From: Pseudomonas putida | Lineage (GTDB): Bacteria > Pseudomonadota > Gammaproteobacteria > Pseudomonadales > Pseudomonadaceae | Direction: 5' to 3' | Length of the DNA stretch: 64,000 bases | NCBI GenBank assembly: GCA_041879295.1 | Contig: CP047152.1 | Span: 2,485,501-2,549,500 of the forward strand | Shown here: positions 1-8,904 of the stretch, piece after piece | Numbering within the stretch: position 1 is the first letter of the stretch | Layout of the letters: each line of letters starts with the position of its first letter | Notes under the pieces: model-generated | The model's database searches: none | What the model was told of the DNA's origin: nothing | What the model saw: only the letters and a program-made list of their open reading frames with translations | Translations under genes and position numbers: made by a program

Positions 1-753
1 TTCCATCAGGTGGATATTGAGGCTTTCACCCCAAGACCTTGTGTAGGGGAACTGGGACAGCACGAAGCCCAGCCACTGGTAGCAGAACAACAACACGACC
101 AACCAATACAGCAGCCAGAGTGAGCGGTCGATCAGGTAGTACAGGTTCTGCAGGTCGAACAGTTGCGTATGGCCGACCTTGAGGCGCTCGGAGTGTTTGC
201 CCATCAGTTTGGGCAGCAGTCCCAAGAGCTTGCGTCGACAGTAGCCTGCGGCCTTTACCAGCATGAAGAACACCAGGGTTGCCGCAGCGCTGTAGCCTAT
301 CGCAGTGAGCAAAAAGCGCAGACTACGCGCCTGACGGGTTTCCTCGACGACAAGGCGCAGGTTCTCGGCGGCCTGCTCGGCAGCTTCGCCTGCTGTAATG
401 CTATCGGCCGCAGCATCCAGCGGCGTCACGATGAATGCACGGCGCCCGCCCAGCAGCACCAGGTAGCTGTGCAGAATAGGGTCTACGCGAACCTCCAGGT
501 CGTTTGTTTCCTGGAGTGTTTCCTCGATGACCTTCTTGGCGCGCTGGGCGCGCACCTTGGGTGTTTCGCCCAGCAGCGTCGCACGAAAGACCAGCACCGT
601 GCGGTTGATGACGGTCAGCGGAGCGGGCTCGGCAATCACACCCTCGACCTCTGGCCCGGACTGAGGGGTGTCCGCATGGAGCAGGGGCGAGAACAGCAAG
701 TGGGTCAGTAGCAATAGCCAAGCAGCCCGTCCGAACCTGCGCTTCTTGCCCAT
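1..753 (-). CDS. MscS-family mechanosensitive channel, N-terminal part
   Basis: Open reading frame running off the left edge of the window; 251 codons are visible from an ATG at 753. The product begins with a basic, hydrophobic signal-like segment (about residues 10-27) followed by a periplasmic-looking domain and then membrane segments at about residues 146-166 and 215-235. This layout, and the stretch ending in FPYTRSWGE, fits the long MscS-like channels of pseudomonads, which release solutes during hypo-osmotic shock. The pore helix and the cytoplasmic beta domain lie outside the window, so the family call rests on the N-terminal half only. Nothing in the visible part looks damaged. Confidence 0.75.
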   Translation of the reverse strand, partial: MGKKRRFGRAAWLLLLTHLLFSPLLHADTPQSGPEVEGVIAEPAPLTVINRTVLVFRATLLGETPKVRAQRAKKVIEETLQETNDLEVRVDPILHSYLVLLGGRRAFIVTPLDAAADSITAGEAAEQAAENLRLVVEETRQARSLRFLLTAIGYSAAATLVFFMLVKAAGYCRRKLLGLLPKLMGKHSERLKVGHTQLFDLQNLYYLIDRSLWLLYWLVVLLFCYQWLGFVLSQFPYTRSWGESLNIHLME

Positions 754-820
754 TTAACAGCCCCTGTGCCGGCGTGTGGATTGCTACCAGCATAGTCGGC
801 TTCAGCCAGCATTCAGTGGC

Positions 821-1180
821 TTAGTTCGCGGGCAAGAGGATCACGAAGTTCTTCTTCATGTCCTCCACTACGGTCCATTTGCCCTTGGCGCCCGGTTCGA
901 TAATGAACGTGTCGCCAGCGGCCAGTTTGACCGGGGCGCAACCCTCAAGCTCGATGATGCAGCATCCACTTAAAACGTGGCAGAACTCCCAGACTTTGTA
1001 GTCAATGCGCCACGCCCCGGTGCTGGCTTCCCATTCTCCGGAAATGCGACCTTGCTGTTCATCGTGATAGTACTTGGACGTCAGCGTGTGAGGGGTACCT
1101 TCCAAAACTTCTTCAAAGAAGGGCAGGTCGCGCAGCGGTTGGATATCCAGTTCGCGGAACACGGTCAGTTTCTGGTTCAT
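821..1180 (-). CDS. Cupin-domain protein (EutQ/DUF861-like)
   Basis: A 119-aa single-domain cupin. The core motif is seen around residues 60-100 (VWEFCHVLSGCCIIELEG, then LAAGDTFIIEPGAKGKW), typical of small DUF861/EutQ-like cupins that bind a metal or small ligand. The usual second motif histidine is replaced here, so metal binding is uncertain. Its ATG overlaps the end of the upstream acetyltransferase gene by 4 bases (ATGA), so the two are almost certainly cotranscribed and translationally coupled. The substrate cannot be read from sequence; the pairing with a GNAT enzyme suggests a small-molecule modification step. Confidence 0.75.
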   Translation of the reverse strand: MNQKLTVFRELDIQPLRDLPFFEEVLEGTPHTLTSKYYHDEQQGRISGEWEASTGAWRIDYKVWEFCHVLSGCCIIELEGCAPVKLAAGDTFIIEPGAKGKWTVVEDMKKNFVILLPAN

Positions 1181-1770
1181 GGCTGTTTCTCGAGCACGTT
1201 GTGAGTAGGGCGATACATTAAATAGGCTTCACCGGTTACACCGAGCATCGGGTGCGGAACGATCTGGCAGGTTTTCACGATCTGAAATCCATGACGTTCG
1301 TAGAAGCGGCGTGCACCGTGGTTTTCTGCGTAATCGATCAGGCACAACCCATCGAGGCCAGCGTCGTCAGCGCGCTGCTGGGCGTGGCGAAGAAACTGGG
1401 CGCCCAGCCCCTGGCTCCGCCAGGCCTCATCCAGTGCCAGGCTGGATATGTACAAGGTATCGGGTATTTCCATGTCGGAATAAGGCGCGAGGACGGGGTC
1501 GGTCTCGGCTGGCCTGTCAGGCGTCGCGCGCAAGACATAGCTATGCATCATGCCGATGACGCGCCCTTCGAAAGTGGCCATCAGGCAGTTCTTGTATGAA
1601 AAGTCGCCCTGTTCTCTGGCATAGCGAGACGCACCGACACTCAGCAGTGCTTCTCCGGGGGCAGCGAGCTTGCTCCATATGTAATCGGCCATGCCCTCCG
1701 ATGTCAGTTGAAAGAAGCGCGCAATATCATGCGCGTCCGAGACTCGAGCGGGTCTGAAGTCGATAGACAT
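1177..1770 (-). CDS. GNAT family N-acetyltransferase
   Basis: About 197 aa, transferring an acetyl group from acetyl-CoA to an unknown amine. The acetyl-CoA loop is seen as SLALDEAWRSQGLGAQFL (R-x-x-G-x-G/A) around residues 115-132, followed by the ARRFYERHGF motif typical of the GNAT C-terminal half. I start at the ATG at 1770, which has GGGAG about 8 bases upstream; a TTG five codons earlier is less likely. It ends overlapping the cupin gene, forming a two-gene operon read leftward. The acceptor substrate is unknown. Confidence 0.8.
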   Translation of the reverse strand: MSIDFRPARVSDAHDIARFFQLTSEGMADYIWSKLAAPGEALLSVGASRYAREQGDFSYKNCLMATFEGRVIGMMHSYVLRATPDRPAETDPVLAPYSDMEIPDTLYISSLALDEAWRSQGLGAQFLRHAQQRADDAGLDGLCLIDYAENHGARRFYERHGFQIVKTCQIVPHPMLGVTGEAYLMYRPTHNVLEKQP

Positions 1771-1811
1771 GTACAGTGCTCCCAAGGGGCCGCGTGGTCA
1801 GTTTGCAAGGC

Positions 1812-1925
1812 TTAAGCCTTTGGCTGCGGGGCAGGGTAGACGGTTTCAGCGGTTCCCATGATGCTCTGCGCGAACACCATCAGCACGGCGTGCGACACTG
1901 CCTTCATGCCCACATGCACGTGGCG
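1812..1925 (-). pseudogene. C-terminal remnant of an unrecognised gene
   Basis: About 36 codons read cleanly to a TAA at 1812 (…KAVSHAVLMVFAQSIMGTAE…YPAPQPKA) with biased, coding-like codon use, but an in-frame TAG lies just upstream and there is no start. It looks like the 3' end of a gene whose body was lost when the neighbouring DNA arrived. I do not recognise the family. Confidence 0.3.
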
Positions 1926-2077
1926 CTATAAAAGGTTCGGGATGGCTTGGGTATTGGATCGTGCAAACCCTTTCAAACCGCCGACGAAGCCTCTGTGCAG
2001 AGCGTCCGTAAATCCACTAAATTGTGGGTAAATGTAGAAACTAAGCGATAAGGCGCAAATTAAGGGAATTAGCTCGC

Positions 2078-2119
2078 TTGATAGGGCCGGGCGTTAATTC
2101 TATAATTTTGTGGATTAAC
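2078..2119 (+). promoter_or_regulatory. hipBA promoter with overlapping inverted repeat
   Basis: A near-consensus sigma-70 promoter: TTGATA at 2078-2083, 17-base spacer, TATAAT at 2101-2106, 40 bases before the hipB start. The -10 box is bracketed by an inverted repeat, GTTAAT at 2093-2098 and ATTAAC at 2114-2119, spaced so that bound repressor would cover RNA polymerase's site. HipB-type antitoxins repress their own operon in this way, so this is a plausible HipB operator; that assignment is inference. Confidence 0.6.
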
Positions 2120-2146
2120 TGGCACAGAGCGGGCTAGGTATACACT

Positions 2147-2464
2147 ATGTTGGATTTAAGCTTCAGCAAGCCGAGTGAGGTCGTGAAGCGCCTCTGCGAT
2201 CGCTTGCGCACAGAGCGCTTGGCGCGGGACATGACACAGGCGGACTTGGCCGGGCGTGCCGGCATCGCTACAAACACAGTGTCCAACCTTGAAGCCGGGC
2301 GCAATGTCGGATTCGAGAACGTTGTTCGGGTGGCGATGGCGCTTGGCCGGACCAAGGAACTGGAAGGCCTGTTCCTGCCAAAACTGGACAGTATCGAGGA
2401 TATCCGGCGCTACGAAAACAGCGCCAATCGTCTTCGTACCAAGAGGAAGCCCGGCAATGCTTGA
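2147..2464 (+). CDS. hipB: HipB-like XRE antitoxin / autorepressor
   Basis: A 105-aa helix-turn-helix protein (HTH about residues 20-75: TQADLAGRAGIATNTVSNLE). It precedes and overlaps by 8 bases a HipA-type kinase, the classic order of hipBA modules, in which HipB binds the operator and holds HipA inactive. The protein carries a C-terminal extension of basic residues after the HTH. The promoter and candidate operator lie directly upstream. HipB identity is inferred mainly from the partner gene. Confidence 0.85.
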   Translation: MLDLSFSKPSEVVKRLCDRLRTERLARDMTQADLAGRAGIATNTVSNLEAGRNVGFENVVRVAMALGRTKELEGLFLPKLDSIEDIRRYENSANRLRTKRKPGNA

Positions 2465-3731
2465 GCAGGTGAACGTCTTCTACGAAGGGTGGGGGGAGCG
2501 ATGGCAATGGGGCACGCTGGTCTCCACGACTGCCCTGACCGGTCGTCCACTGATTGTGTTCGAGTACAGCAATGAAGCCAGGCAAAGGGGCTTGGAGCTG
2601 TCGTCCTACACGCTGCCGCTGGAGGGGGCTCAACTGCGCCGAGACTTTCCAGACCACCAACTGTACTTGCCAGGGCCTGTTTACGACGCCTTGCCGGATG
2701 GATGGGGCATGTTGCTGATGGACCGTATGTTCAGGCGCCGCGGGCTCACCACAGCGCGCATCGGCTCACTGGAACGGCTGGCCTATATCGGTGGTAATGC
2801 CATGGGGGCCATGACGTTTGAACCCGTGGCGCCCGAAGGGCAGGCGTCTGAAGTCCACATCCCGCTGGAGCAGCTAGCCGCCGAAGTGCAGGAAGTGCTC
2901 CATGGAGACGGCGGTGAGTTCCTGCAGAGGTTGCTGCTGGTGGGTGGCTCGCCTCAAGGTGCAAGGCCTAAGGCCCTCGTCTATCGTGATCCCGAAACTG
3001 GCCGGTTTACAACTGCCGTGACGGCGGGCTTCGAGGCCTGGCTGGTCAAGTTCCCGGCCAAGGAAGAGCATGCCGAGGTGTGCGCTGTCGAAATGGTCTA
3101 CGCCGAATGCCTGCGCATGTGCGGTATCGAGACCCCTGACACGCAGTACTTCAGCCTGCCTGATGGGTTGGCGGCGTTTGCCAGCAAGCGATTTGATCGT
3201 CAGGATGGCCTGCGCGTGCCCATGCAAAGCCTCGCGGCCTTCACGGGGGCGAGTTACCGGTCTCCAGGCGTGTTGGACTACGTCAATTTCCTGCGGGCAA
3301 CCCAGATGTGTACCAACGACGTGCGAGAGATGGCGGTGGCCTTCGAACGTGCCGTCTTCAATGTAGCGTTCAACAACAGAGATGATCATCCCAAGAACTT
3401 TGCCTACGTCATGTCGCAGGACGGTCATTGGAGACTGTCGCCGGCCTACGATGTGACCTTTTGCGAGGGGCCAGGTGGATATCACCAGATGGATGTAATG
3501 GGGGAGGCCCTGTCGATTACCCGCACACAAATGCTTCGGCTTGCCGAGGAAGCCGAGGTGCCCCCGGAGGTTGCAGGCAGAATGATTGACGGCATTTGTG
3601 AGGTGGCTAGCCAGTTTTCAAGCATCGCCGAGAACCTGTACCCACAGGTCATTACGCCAGACACCTTGCGCACGATCCAAGGCCGCATCGATCAGAACGT
3701 AGCTCGGTTACAGGGCAGCGGTTGCCATTGA
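2457..3731 (+). CDS. hipA: HipA-family serine/threonine kinase toxin
   Basis: 424 aa from the ATG at 2457, which sits inside the end of hipB in another frame; reading further upstream gives hipB sequence out of frame. Kinase landmarks are all present: GGSPQGARPK at 163-172 (P-loop-like), LVKF at 196-199, KRFDR at 244-248, catalytic loop NRDDHPKNFA at 307-316 and the metal-binding aspartate in SPAYDVT at 328-334. In E. coli HipA phosphorylates GltX and induces dormancy; HipA homologues differ in target, so the target here is open. No damage is visible and the operon appears functional. It could serve persistence or phage defence. Confidence 0.9.
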   Translation: MLEQVNVFYEGWGERWQWGTLVSTTALTGRPLIVFEYSNEARQRGLELSSYTLPLEGAQLRRDFPDHQLYLPGPVYDALPDGWGMLLMDRMFRRRGLTTARIGSLERLAYIGGNAMGAMTFEPVAPEGQASEVHIPLEQLAAEVQEVLHGDGGEFLQRLLLVGGSPQGARPKALVYRDPETGRFTTAVTAGFEAWLVKFPAKEEHAEVCAVEMVYAECLRMCGIETPDTQYFSLPDGLAAFASKRFDRQDGLRVPMQSLAAFTGASYRSPGVLDYVNFLRATQMCTNDVREMAVAFERAVFNVAFNNRDDHPKNFAYVMSQDGHWRLSPAYDVTFCEGPGGYHQMDVMGEALSITRTQMLRLAEEAEVPPEVAGRMIDGICEVASQFSSIAENLYPQVITPDTLRTIQGRIDQNVARLQGSGCH

Positions 3732-4434
3732 AGCAGGGAGGAGCGGGCGCTCAGTCGGCGCGCCGATTTTTGGCAAGGGAGATCGAAGGGCGGGATGGTG
3801 ATGCCCTCATGGAGAGACTACCTAGCGGAAAAACGGCTCCAGGATTAGCCCAGGCTAGTTACCCGCTCATTCGGTAACGACTCAGCACATCCTTGAGATC
3901 GGCATACAGATCGTGCCCATTCATGATGACGTCGTCCGTAGCTGTCCGGCAGCAGCCATGCGCGGTTGTTCAGGCTGCTGCATGTTCATGTTGCCTCCCA
4001 TCACGTGCATAGGTGCCTGAAGCCGTTGTGACGTGGCCGGGTGCCGCGGTTCTGACAATCGTCAACTTCGAACCGGATCACCCCTTCGTGATCTGCATCG
4101 AGTGCCAGCGGAGCCTGATCCCACGGACAATCCGCGCGACTCTCAGTTTTCGATGGTATTACTGCGTTTTCACACTGTCTGGAACCAACGCAGTCCTTTG
4201 TAGGGGGGCAGCTAAAGACCAATTGCGGTCCTATCTGATGCGGCTTCTTTTCGATCACCTGAGCCTTTTTCGTCAACCAACAGTCTATAAAGTTTCGGGC
4301 ATTCGCACGCGATAGTGGCTAGCCAAATATTGCTGAAACATGAGTTATCGCTGGGGTTCGTAAACAGATAGACCCCGCGATGATCGTTTATTGTCGCCGG
4401 TAACAATATCGCTTAAAGCGAGCGGAGGACTCTG
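3732..4434. other. Gene-poor stretch between hipA and the AraC regulator
   Basis: No supported gene. Short reading frames on both strands lack ribosome-binding sites and recognisable content. An Shine-Dalgarno-like GGAGGA close to 4425 belongs to the following gene. Confidence 0.5.
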
Positions 4435-5289
4435 ATGTCCATTGCCCAACGGGTTTTCCACGGCAGGTTTGGCCGGGTCGCCTTGCTGAATATGGATCGT
4501 TCGCTGGTCATTCACACCCATTCCGAGTGCCATGTGCTGATCAAAGTGTCCGGTAAAGACACTTACTTCAACGTCAACGGACGGCGTGTTCCACTCAGCG
4601 ATCGCACAGCGGTGCTGGTCAACGCCTGGGAGCCGCATTTCTACGACCCGCAGCCGGGCGGGGAGGCAACAGTAATCCTGGCGCTCTACATCGAGCCTGC
4701 TTGGCTGGCCACAGCCCAGCAGTCGTTGGCGCTCAGCGGTCGGCCGGATTTTTTTTCCCATTCCTGTATCGAGTTGTCGAGTCGTAATCGCACCTTGGCC
4801 GATACCCTGGTCGCTGAAGCGCATAGCTGCGGGATCGTGCCGAAAGAACGTATGGAATTCATTCTGTTCGACTTCTTGATCGAACTGATCGAGGACTTTT
4901 CCAGCTGGCGTCATTTGTCGGTACTTGGTGTTCCGAGTTCACGTGAGTTCCGGGACGCCCGCGTTCGCCGTGGCATCGTCTGGTTGCTCGAACACCTGGA
5001 CGATCCGAACCCCATCGATAACGCCGCGCGGGCATGTGGTCTGTCGCGCGCGCACTTCTTTGCGTTGTTTAAGAAAGATACCGGTATGACGCCGACGCTG
5101 TTGCTTAATGACGCGCGCATGCGCCGGGCTTTTGCCTGGCTAGGGCGTGAGCGCAGTGGTACGCTGGGCCTGTTATCGGAGAACCTCGGGTTTTCTGAGC
5201 AAGGTCATTTCACTCGGTTTTTCCGTCAGCACATCGGAGCTTCACCCAGCCAGTATCGGCGTGTTGTGGATTGCTATGCGACGGTTTGA
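4435..5289 (+). CDS. AraC-family transcriptional regulator
   Basis: 284 aa from an ATG with GGAGGA 5-7 bases upstream. The N-terminal half (about residues 1-110) is a cupin-like ligand-binding domain with HTHSECHVLIKVSG and an EPHFYDP stretch; the C-terminal 100 residues carry the double AraC HTH, with the diagnostic second-helix signature GFSEQGHFTRFFRQHIGASP near the end. The effector and target are not shown by the context: its neighbours are hipBA and an IS element, and no catabolic operon adjoins it. Likely a displaced or solitary regulator. Confidence 0.9.
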   Translation: MSIAQRVFHGRFGRVALLNMDRSLVIHTHSECHVLIKVSGKDTYFNVNGRRVPLSDRTAVLVNAWEPHFYDPQPGGEATVILALYIEPAWLATAQQSLALSGRPDFFSHSCIELSSRNRTLADTLVAEAHSCGIVPKERMEFILFDFLIELIEDFSSWRHLSVLGVPSSREFRDARVRRGIVWLLEHLDDPNPIDNAARACGLSRAHFFALFKKDTGMTPTLLLNDARMRRAFAWLGRERSGTLGLLSENLGFSEQGHFTRFFRQHIGASPSQYRRVVDCYATV

Positions 5290-5397
5290 ACCGAGATGTG
5301 CAGGGGTATTGAGCGATATTCCCGTCATGGATTCAGCCCTCCCTATTAAAGCTTGTGGATTAATAGGTAAAAATTATAGATACTATCAGTTGTCTAG

Positions 5398-6565
5398 GGA
5401 TGCTCCGATCAACTTGTCGTGCAGCCGCGGCAAGTTGCAATTTTCCAGGCACCTACAGCGTTATTGGACGAAAAGTGACCGAAAAATCATGTACGGAGAG
5501 CTTTTTCGACCGGTTCTCCGTGTTAAACGCGAACCTCACCCATACCCATGAGCTGTTTTCGAACCCTCCACAGGTTTGCCAGGGCGAACAGCGTGGTCAA
5601 CTGAGCCGTGTTTTTCATCAGCCCACGAAAACGTACTTTCACGTAACCAAACTGCCGCTTGATCACGCGAAACGGATGCTCGACCTTGGCCCGTGTCTGA
5701 GCCTTGCAGAACTCGATCTTGCGCTTGGCTTTGTACAGTACGCTGCGCTGGTTCAGCTTGGAATAGGTGCTGCGACGCGCTGCAATCTGCCAGATCACCC
5801 CCCGATTTTCATGCTCTTCGCGCCTTTCGACACCGGTGTAACCGGCATCTGCATACACGGCGTTTTCTTCGCCATGCAGCAGTTCAGCCACCTGCGTGAC
5901 ATCGGCCACATTGGCAGCGGTGCCATGGACGTGATGCACCAGGCCGGACTCGACATCGGCACCGATGTGCGCCTTCATCCCGAAGAAATACTGACCGCCT
6001 TTCTTGGTCTGGTGCATCTCGGGATCACGCTTGCCTTCTTTATTTTTGGTCGAGCTGGGGGCATGAATAATGGTGGCATCGACGATGGTGCCTTGGCGCA
6101 GCGACAGGCCTTTTTCCTGCAGATAACCATTGATGACCGCAAGGATTGCCGGTGCGAGCTGATGCTTCTCCAGCAAGTGCCGGAAGTTCATGATCGTGGT
6201 GTCTTCGGGGATTGGCGCGCTCAGCGTCAGGCGTGCGAACTGGCGCATGGGCGTGATTTCGTAGAGCGCTTCTTCCATGGCCGGGTCGCTCAGGGAGAAC
6301 CAGTTCTGCAACAGATGGATGCGCAGCATGGTTTCCAGAGGATAGGGTTTTCTACCGCCGCCGGCCTTGGGGTAGAACGGTTCGATCAGCTCCAGCAGGC
6401 CTGCCCAGGGCACCACCTGATCCATTTCGGCGAGGAAGCGCTCTCGGCGGGTTTGCTTGCGCTTGCCGGCGTACTCAAAGTCGGAAAAGCTCATCTGGCT
6501 CATGGGCGGCTCGGATCAGGTGTTGCGGGGATTCTCGCATAACTGAAGGCTTGTTCGGAGATTCC
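5398..6565 (-). mobile_element. Complete IS5-family element, copy 1
   Basis: 1168 bp bounded by imperfect 15-bp terminal inverted repeats: GGATGCTCCGATCAA at the left end and GGAATCTCCGAACAA at the right (reverse strand). A 4-bp target duplication CTAG flanks it (5394-5397 and 6566-6569), matching the YTAR target preference of IS5-group elements. It carries one transposase gene with no visible damage, so it may be active. A decayed relative with the same left end lies at 35420. Confidence 0.9.
5523..6503 (-). CDS. IS5-family transposase (copy 1)
   Basis: 326-aa DDE transposase, the usual full length for the IS5 group. The catalytic region shows the first aspartate in GTIVDATIIHAPSS, the second in YADAGYTGVE and the family's C-terminal Y-R-K region with VEHPFRVIKRQFGYVKVRF, which includes the glutamate of the DDE triad. 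It catalyses cut-and-paste movement of the surrounding element by acting on the terminal repeats. The start MSQMSF is supported by its position just inside the right terminal repeat. Confidence 0.93.
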   Translation of the reverse strand: MSQMSFSDFEYAGKRKQTRRERFLAEMDQVVPWAGLLELIEPFYPKAGGGRKPYPLETMLRIHLLQNWFSLSDPAMEEALYEITPMRQFARLTLSAPIPEDTTIMNFRHLLEKHQLAPAILAVINGYLQEKGLSLRQGTIVDATIIHAPSSTKNKEGKRDPEMHQTKKGGQYFFGMKAHIGADVESGLVHHVHGTAANVADVTQVAELLHGEENAVYADAGYTGVERREEHENRGVIWQIAARRSTYSKLNQRSVLYKAKRKIEFCKAQTRAKVEHPFRVIKRQFGYVKVRFRGLMKNTAQLTTLFALANLWRVRKQLMGMGEVRV

Positions 6566-6782
6566 CTAGTGAAAAATGGATCTATTTCATGCGGTTTTCA
6601 TGTGTTAATTCAAGTTTTTATTGGATTCGGCTACCCACTGCAGGATGAACTTCCAGAATCCATAGGTTGATGTCCGGAGATTTCTTTAGGTAAATTTAGG
6701 CTTCAAGCTTTTTTTATCAAGGGTTTTCGTTGTTCATGCAATGTTTGGATGATTATTTGGACGCTCCAGCGCTCGGGATTTG

Positions 6783-7526
6783 TCAATTACCTGGCATTAC
6801 CCATCCTCGAATGCCATGACTTTCACTCAGTTCTTTCACTACTCGAGCCGCGTCCTGCTTTTTTTTATAAGGCCCGATGACGACAAAGTTGTTTTCTCTA
6901 CGGGCTATCGGCAGCGATAGATTTTGAATTGCTTTTATTGCGCGATGGCGGTTGGGTGTGTTCATTGCAATTTCGACCACCCATAGACCGGATGTAGGTA
7001 TGGTTGAAGCTTTATTTTTAGGGGGGGAAATGTAGCCGCCACACGTCAAGCACCTGCGCTCCAATGTGATCAGCGAATTTGGCACGGTGCGAAAGACATG
7101 CCATTGCGGATCAATGTTCTTTTTACGCACGAAGAGTGCCAGAAGCAGGCCGAAAAAAGTAATTAGAGCGCTGATAATAATCATCCATTTGTGAGTCGAT
7201 GCAGGCGATGAAGGCGGCTTAATTTCAGGTGTTGCAACTGGCTTTTCGATTAAAAGCTGTAAGGAATCAGCCTCGATTGGATCGGGCATTTGGGACTCGT
7301 ATTGCGTAAGGTGCGCGAGCGCGTCAAAATATATTCCACTGAGCTCTGTCGTAATTTTATTGTCGACATCATCGATCAGTTGTTCAAACTTTGTCACTTC
7401 TTGCTGGATGGATGAATTGTCTAGGTTGTCTTGACAAATTGGTCCCCAGGATGCATATGTCCACAGCAATGCTGATAGATGTCCAAAAATTCCAATTACC
7501 AGGAAGCTCAAGCCAAGCTTTCGCAT
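6783..7526 (-). CDS. Two-TM membrane protein with SPOR-like C-terminal segment
   Basis: 247 aa, visibly richer in A/T than its neighbours. A membrane segment sits at residues 4-22, a second at about 113-131 (WMIIISALITFFGLLLAL), and between them is a helical periplasmic-looking region. After the second TM comes a short cysteine-containing patch (CLTCGG) and then a tail of about 60 residues that resembles a SPOR/RNP-fold unit (NFVVIGPYKKKQDAARVVKEL). SPOR domains bind denuded peptidoglycan at septa, but here the tail may be on the cytoplasmic side if both TMs span, which would be odd. It stands alone beside an IS element. Function unknown. Confidence 0.65.
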   Translation of the reverse strand: MRKLGLSFLVIGIFGHLSALLWTYASWGPICQDNLDNSSIQQEVTKFEQLIDDVDNKITTELSGIYFDALAHLTQYESQMPDPIEADSLQLLIEKPVATPEIKPPSSPASTHKWMIIISALITFFGLLLALFVRKKNIDPQWHVFRTVPNSLITLERRCLTCGGYISPPKNKASTIPTSGLWVVEIAMNTPNRHRAIKAIQNLSLPIARRENNFVVIGPYKKKQDAARVVKELSESHGIRGWVMPGN

Positions 7527-8139
7527 GACACCATCTCCAAATTTAATGAATCACGCCAGGCCGATCATCAGGTAAGGGAAACCCCTTGCTTGATGCCATA
7601 GTTACCGCCGGAATCCTTCGTCTACGCGAACGCAATAGGTTGCCTGCGCGGGCCATGCCCGTATGCAGTGCATAGAGAGCCGGTAATTGACCCGCACTTC
7701 ATGAATGCCTATGGAGCGCGTGTACTGACCAGCACCACAAAGCATTCAATGGGTGTGCAGGAACTGCGCGGAAGCTTCAAGTTCAGCGAGACCTTTCGTA
7801 GCGCATGCTTGCAGGCCTGCTCCAGTTAGCCAAAACGAAAGAACAGTTCGTTGAACACGTTGGTCTTCGGCCAGATAGCTGCTCTGAGCGATCACCAAGG
7901 TCGCCGAATCTCCGACATAATTTGGCCGGCCTGGCTTTTGTAGCAGGTTGGAAGCAAGTCATTTTGTGCGGCTCTTGGTGGTGTGCAACGCAATAGTGTC
8001 AGAGCCGAGTGTGTAAGAAATGCGAAGGGAGCACCTTGCCTGGGGAAAGGGAGTTCTGCGTTGGAGTCTGGGAAATTACCTTAGCGTCTGATTTTCAGGA
8101 CTGGGAGCAGACAGAATTTTCGGAACGGGATGGGGCGCT
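7527..8139. other. Decayed intergenic DNA
   Basis: No supported gene. A run of about 48 codons on the + strand ending in TAG near 7830 has coding-like composition but no start or recognised family. The base composition and scattered stops suggest eroded genes. Confidence 0.4.
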
Positions 8140-8350
8140 GGATGTCTCAGGAAAGCTCAGGTTTCTGCGTACGGCATCGGTTTGGCAGAATGATACCCTG
8201 GAAAATTCCAATGACTGCCCTTTAGGAAATATATCTGAGTAGCAGTTTCCACTGCTTCGGCAACCATGATCAGACTTAGGTGATGGACCGTAGATGTAAT
8301 ATCTTAGGTGATCGCTGCGCCGTGATGGTCGGTCGAAATCATACCGAGAC
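8140..8350 (-). pseudogene. Remnant of an EAL-domain (c-di-GMP phosphodiesterase) gene
   Basis: On the minus strand the translation contains HHLSLIMVAEAVETATQIYFL, matching the HHLSLSVVAEGVETAAQVDFL segment of the intact EAL protein encoded at 14439-16736, then after a frame change IFQGI, matching the DIFQGYYFARP motif. Upstream an in-frame stop interrupts AAIT-x-DI. At least one stop and one frameshift make it non-functional, and the N-terminal domains are gone. The nucleotide resemblance to the intact gene is visible by eye over about 100 bases, though it is probably a different family member rather than a direct copy. Confidence 0.6.
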
Positions 8351-8904
8351 GTCACGTTGCGACTCGGAGAATGTCTTGCTGTGGAAGCTCTCATGACTAT
8401 TCAAGGTGATTCCTGAAGACTCTCGAGATCGTTCGTTCTTCAGAGAGTCAGCAATAGTGGGCGGCCGATCACTGTCCAACCGTGCTGCGGACGCGCACTC
8501 TGTAGAGCACTGAATCAAAAAAAGGCTCAGTTTCAACATGAAAAACGGTATCAGATGGCCGCCGTTTGGCTGACGTTGCCTTGTCTCACTTCCTGTTGGT
8601 GAAAGTTGGTTGTATGCCTCGCTGCTTCCGCGGAGAAGGTCTTTGGTCAAGGTAATCAAGTGCATTGATCATCCACAGCAACTGCTGTTCTTCACTCACT
8701 GTATGATGCATTAAGTCCAAACGATGGACGTCGGTACCGCTGGTGATGTTTTGTTTACTCACCTTGATCAGCAGAAACGTCGGCTGCTTTCGAGGTCCCC
8801 GTTACTGCACGCGCTGGGCTATTATGCCGACGATACAAAGTATGCCTGCAGAAGGAAGTCTGGACGGTGAGAGATGGCCTAATGTCGTGCACGGAGCGCG
8901 GGTA
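8351..8904. other. Unassigned decayed DNA
   Basis: No gene can be supported. Short frames on both strands have no ribosome-binding site or recognisable motif. It separates the EAL remnant from the IS66 fragment. Confidence 0.4.

Noticed and set aside
163..711. 182-codon + strand frame over the mechanosensitive channel gene
   Set aside because: It is the antisense shadow of the minus-strand channel gene, which has a clear signal-like start and membrane helices.
5400..6542. 380-codon + strand frame over IS5 copy 1
   Set aside because: Antisense shadow of the transposase gene; no family resemblance.
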